From NCBI RefSeq assembly GCF_030285665.1, contig NZ_CP127295.1:3596001-3660000 (forward strand): a DNA stretch of 64,000 nucleotides. Direction: 5' to 3'. The notes beneath the pieces were generated by a model that searched no databases, was not told the origin of the DNA, and saw nothing but the letters and a program-made list of their open reading frames with translations. The translations under genes were made by a program, and so were the position numbers. Origin of the DNA: Amycolatopsis mongoliensis. Its GTDB lineage: Bacteria; Actinomycetota; Actinomycetes; Mycobacteriales; Pseudonocardiaceae. Shown in pieces: positions 62,608 to 64,000 of the stretch (position 1 is the first letter of the stretch; each line of letters starts with the position of its first letter).

Positions 62608-63663
62608 TCAGACCGGGGCGCGCAGTTCCGCCGTCGCGAAGTCGGCGATTCCCTTTTCGAAGCCGATTTCCGCCGTGAAGCCCAGCAGCTCGCGGGCGCG
62701 GGCCGGGTCGGCGACCACGTGGCGGACGTCGGCCGGACGGGCACCGCCGGCCACCTTCGGCGCCGGGCCGGCGCAGGCGCGCGCCAGCTCCCCGGCCAGT
62801 TCGCCGACCGTGTGCGGGGTGCCGGAGCAGACGTTGACCGGCGTGCTGTCGCCGGCCGGGCCGGCTGTCCGAAGCGCCAGGACGTTCGCCCTGGCGACGT
62901 CGTGGACGTGCACGAAGTCGCGCTGCTGGCGGCCGTCCTCCAGCACCAGTGGTGCTTCGCCGCGCTCGAGGGCCGAACGGAACAGTGACGCCACCCCGGC
63001 GTACGGGGTGTTCCGCGGCATCCGCGGGCCGTAGACGTTGTGGTAGCGCATGGCCCACACGCTGCCGCCCGTCTGACGCGCCCACGCACCGGCCAGGTGT
63101 TCCTGCGCGAGCTTCGTCGCCGCGTACGTGCTGCGGGGGTTCAGCGGCGCGTCCTCGGGCACCAGCCGCCAGCTCAGTTCGGCCCCGCAGGCCGGGCACC
63201 GCGGCTCGAACCGGCCGGCGTCCACATCGGACGCGCGGCGCGGCGACGGCGGGACGACGCCGTGGTCCGGGCACGCGTACCGGCCTTCGCCGTAGACGAC
63301 CATCGAGGACGCCAGCACGAGCTTCCGCACCCCGGCCGCGTGCATCCCGGCCAGCAGGACCGCCGTGCCGTAGTCGTTGTGCAGGGCGTACGACGGTGCG
63401 TCCGACGGGTCGACGCCGTGCCCGACCACCGCCGCCTGGTGGCAGACCGCGTCGACGCCGTCCAGCAGCTCGGCGACGATCTCGGCGTCGGTGACGTCGC
63501 CGCGCAGGAACCGGTGCCTGCCGGTGTACGCCGGCGGGGTGCGGGAGCCGTGGGCCGTGGGGAGGAGGTTGTCGAGGACCACGACCTCGTCACCGCCGTC
63601 GGCCAGTAGATCGGCGATGTGGGACCCGATGAACCCGGCTCCGCCGGTGACCAGTACGCGCAC
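62608..63663 (-). CDS. NAD-dependent sugar-nucleotide epimerase/dehydratase with zinc-ribbon-like insert
   Basis: 351 residues from a GTG at 63663; the frame is open upstream but the Rossmann motif (VRVLVTGGAGFIGSHI) starts here. Catalytic Y-x-x-x-K is in STYAATKLAQ. An insert between the second strand pair and the active site has Cys in YACPDHG and CPACGAE, a likely zinc-ribbon. Such inserts occur in a subset of actinobacterial GalE-like enzymes. The substrate is probably a UDP/dTDP-sugar. Confidence 0.88.
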   Translation of the reverse strand: MRVLVTGGAGFIGSHIADLLADGGDEVVVLDNLLPTAHGSRTPPAYTGRHRFLRGDVTDAEIVAELLDGVDAVCHQAAVVGHGVDPSDAPSYALHNDYGTAVLLAGMHAAGVRKLVLASSMVVYGEGRYACPDHGVVPPSPRRASDVDAGRFEPRCPACGAELSWRLVPEDAPLNPRSTYAATKLAQEHLAGAWARQTGGSVWAMRYHNVYGPRMPRNTPYAGVASLFRSALERGEAPLVLEDGRQQRDFVHVHDVARANVLALRTAGPAGDSTPVNVCSGTPHTVGELAGELARACAGPAPKVAGGARPADVRHVVADPARARELLGFTAEIGFEKGIADFATAELRAPV

Positions 63664-63786
63664 CCCGGCCACGCTAGGGGCCCGCGGACCGGCGTGCCCG
63701 GCCGCGCGCGGGCACGTCACGGAATCGTCAGAACTCACCCGGCACCTCCCGGCGCCGGGAGGTCGAAACCGACTACGGTGGGCGCC

Positions 63787-64000
63787 ATGGAACGGAGTGC
63801 ACAACGGCTGGGACGGGCCCTCGTGGTCATCGTGGACGATCGCGTGGCGCACGGCGAGCACGAGGACACCACTGGCCCGCTGGTCACGGAACTGCTCGAA
63901 GAAGCGGGTTTCATCGTCGACGGTGTCGTGGTCGTCGAGGCCGAGACCGCGGGTATCCGCAACGCGCTCAACACTGCCGTGATCGGCGGCGCCGACCTGG
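63787..64000 (+). CDS. MoaB/MogA-like molybdopterin protein, partial at window end
   Basis: The first 71 codons (ALVVIVDDRVAHGEHEDTTG, LVTELLEEAGFIVDG) match the N-terminus of MoaB/MogA molybdopterin adenylyltransferases. The gene runs off the window, so the active-site region is not visible. Such a function would support the molybdopterin oxidoreductase at 55345-56463. Confidence 0.7.
   Translation, partial: MERSAQRLGRALVVIVDDRVAHGEHEDTTGPLVTELLEEAGFIVDGVVVVEAETAGIRNALNTAVIGGADL

Overview
The window is high-G+C actinobacterial DNA. Gene content (FxLD class I lanthipeptide genes, XRE regulators with DUF5753-like C-termini, WhiB, MprAB-like two-component genes, many 4-nt ATGA/GTGA gene overlaps) points to a Pseudonocardiaceae-type genome such as Amycolatopsis; that assignment is inference. 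It divides into an accessory half (about 1-47,040) and a chromosome-like half (about 47,300-64,000), with a tRNA-Arg/integrase unit at the join.

Accessory half. 168-2,998: a small type VII secretion-type operon (EspC-like protein, a DUF1023-type alpha/beta hydrolase with a helical N-terminus, a lipoprotein). 3,066-5,748: a repeat-rich non-coding stretch, an XRE/DUF5753 regulator, and an operon of two hypothetical genes and a resolvase-like protein lacking the catalytic serine. 5,917-8,788: two copies of a roughly 205-bp conserved element in inverted orientation enclosing an XRE/TPR-like regulator and an alpha/beta hydrolase. 9,182-16,063: a complete class I lanthipeptide modification set (isoaspartyl-type methyltransferase, FxLD precursor, LanB, LanC, stand-alone SpaB_C-like enzyme) without protease or transporter in view. 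16,265-19,591: gene remnants and an intact IS21-family element with 4-bp target duplications that split a TPR-type gene. 19,785-24,614: a SAM methyltransferase, then a three-gene operon (small membrane protein, sigma factor, degenerate PAS-GGDEF-EAL protein) and a sigma region-2 fragment.

Defence region. 25,076-32,265 is a three-gene minus-strand operon headed by a 1,663-residue P-loop ATPase with a nuclease-like N-terminus, followed by a helical protein and a second nuclease-like protein; this is my best candidate for an undescribed antiviral system. After WhiB and two broken genes comes a type I restriction-modification locus (hsdS, rloA, rloB, hsdM, hsdR, metallopeptidase; 34,362-44,475) with restriction-linked ORFs embedded in it.

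Junction. An intact tRNA-Arg(CCU) (44,919-44,994) and a 5' tRNA fragment (47,001-47,042) bracket a tyrosine integrase fused to a GntR-type DNA-binding domain.

Chromosome-like half. A NarL-type regulator, a TRIC channel, an MprA/MprB-like pair, DeoR-galT and an HtrA/PepD-like protease. The mprA-like and htrA-like genes share an 11-bp-period direct repeat at the same distance from their start codons, suggesting one regulon. Then a minus-strand run of five overlapping genes (glycosyltransferase, DUF2064 transferase, methyltransferase, membrane-anchored molybdopterin oxidoreductase, membrane protein), a polytopic membrane protein, a second two-component pair, a metallo-beta-lactamase-fold hydrolase, a sugar-nucleotide epimerase and the start of a MoaB/MogA-like gene.
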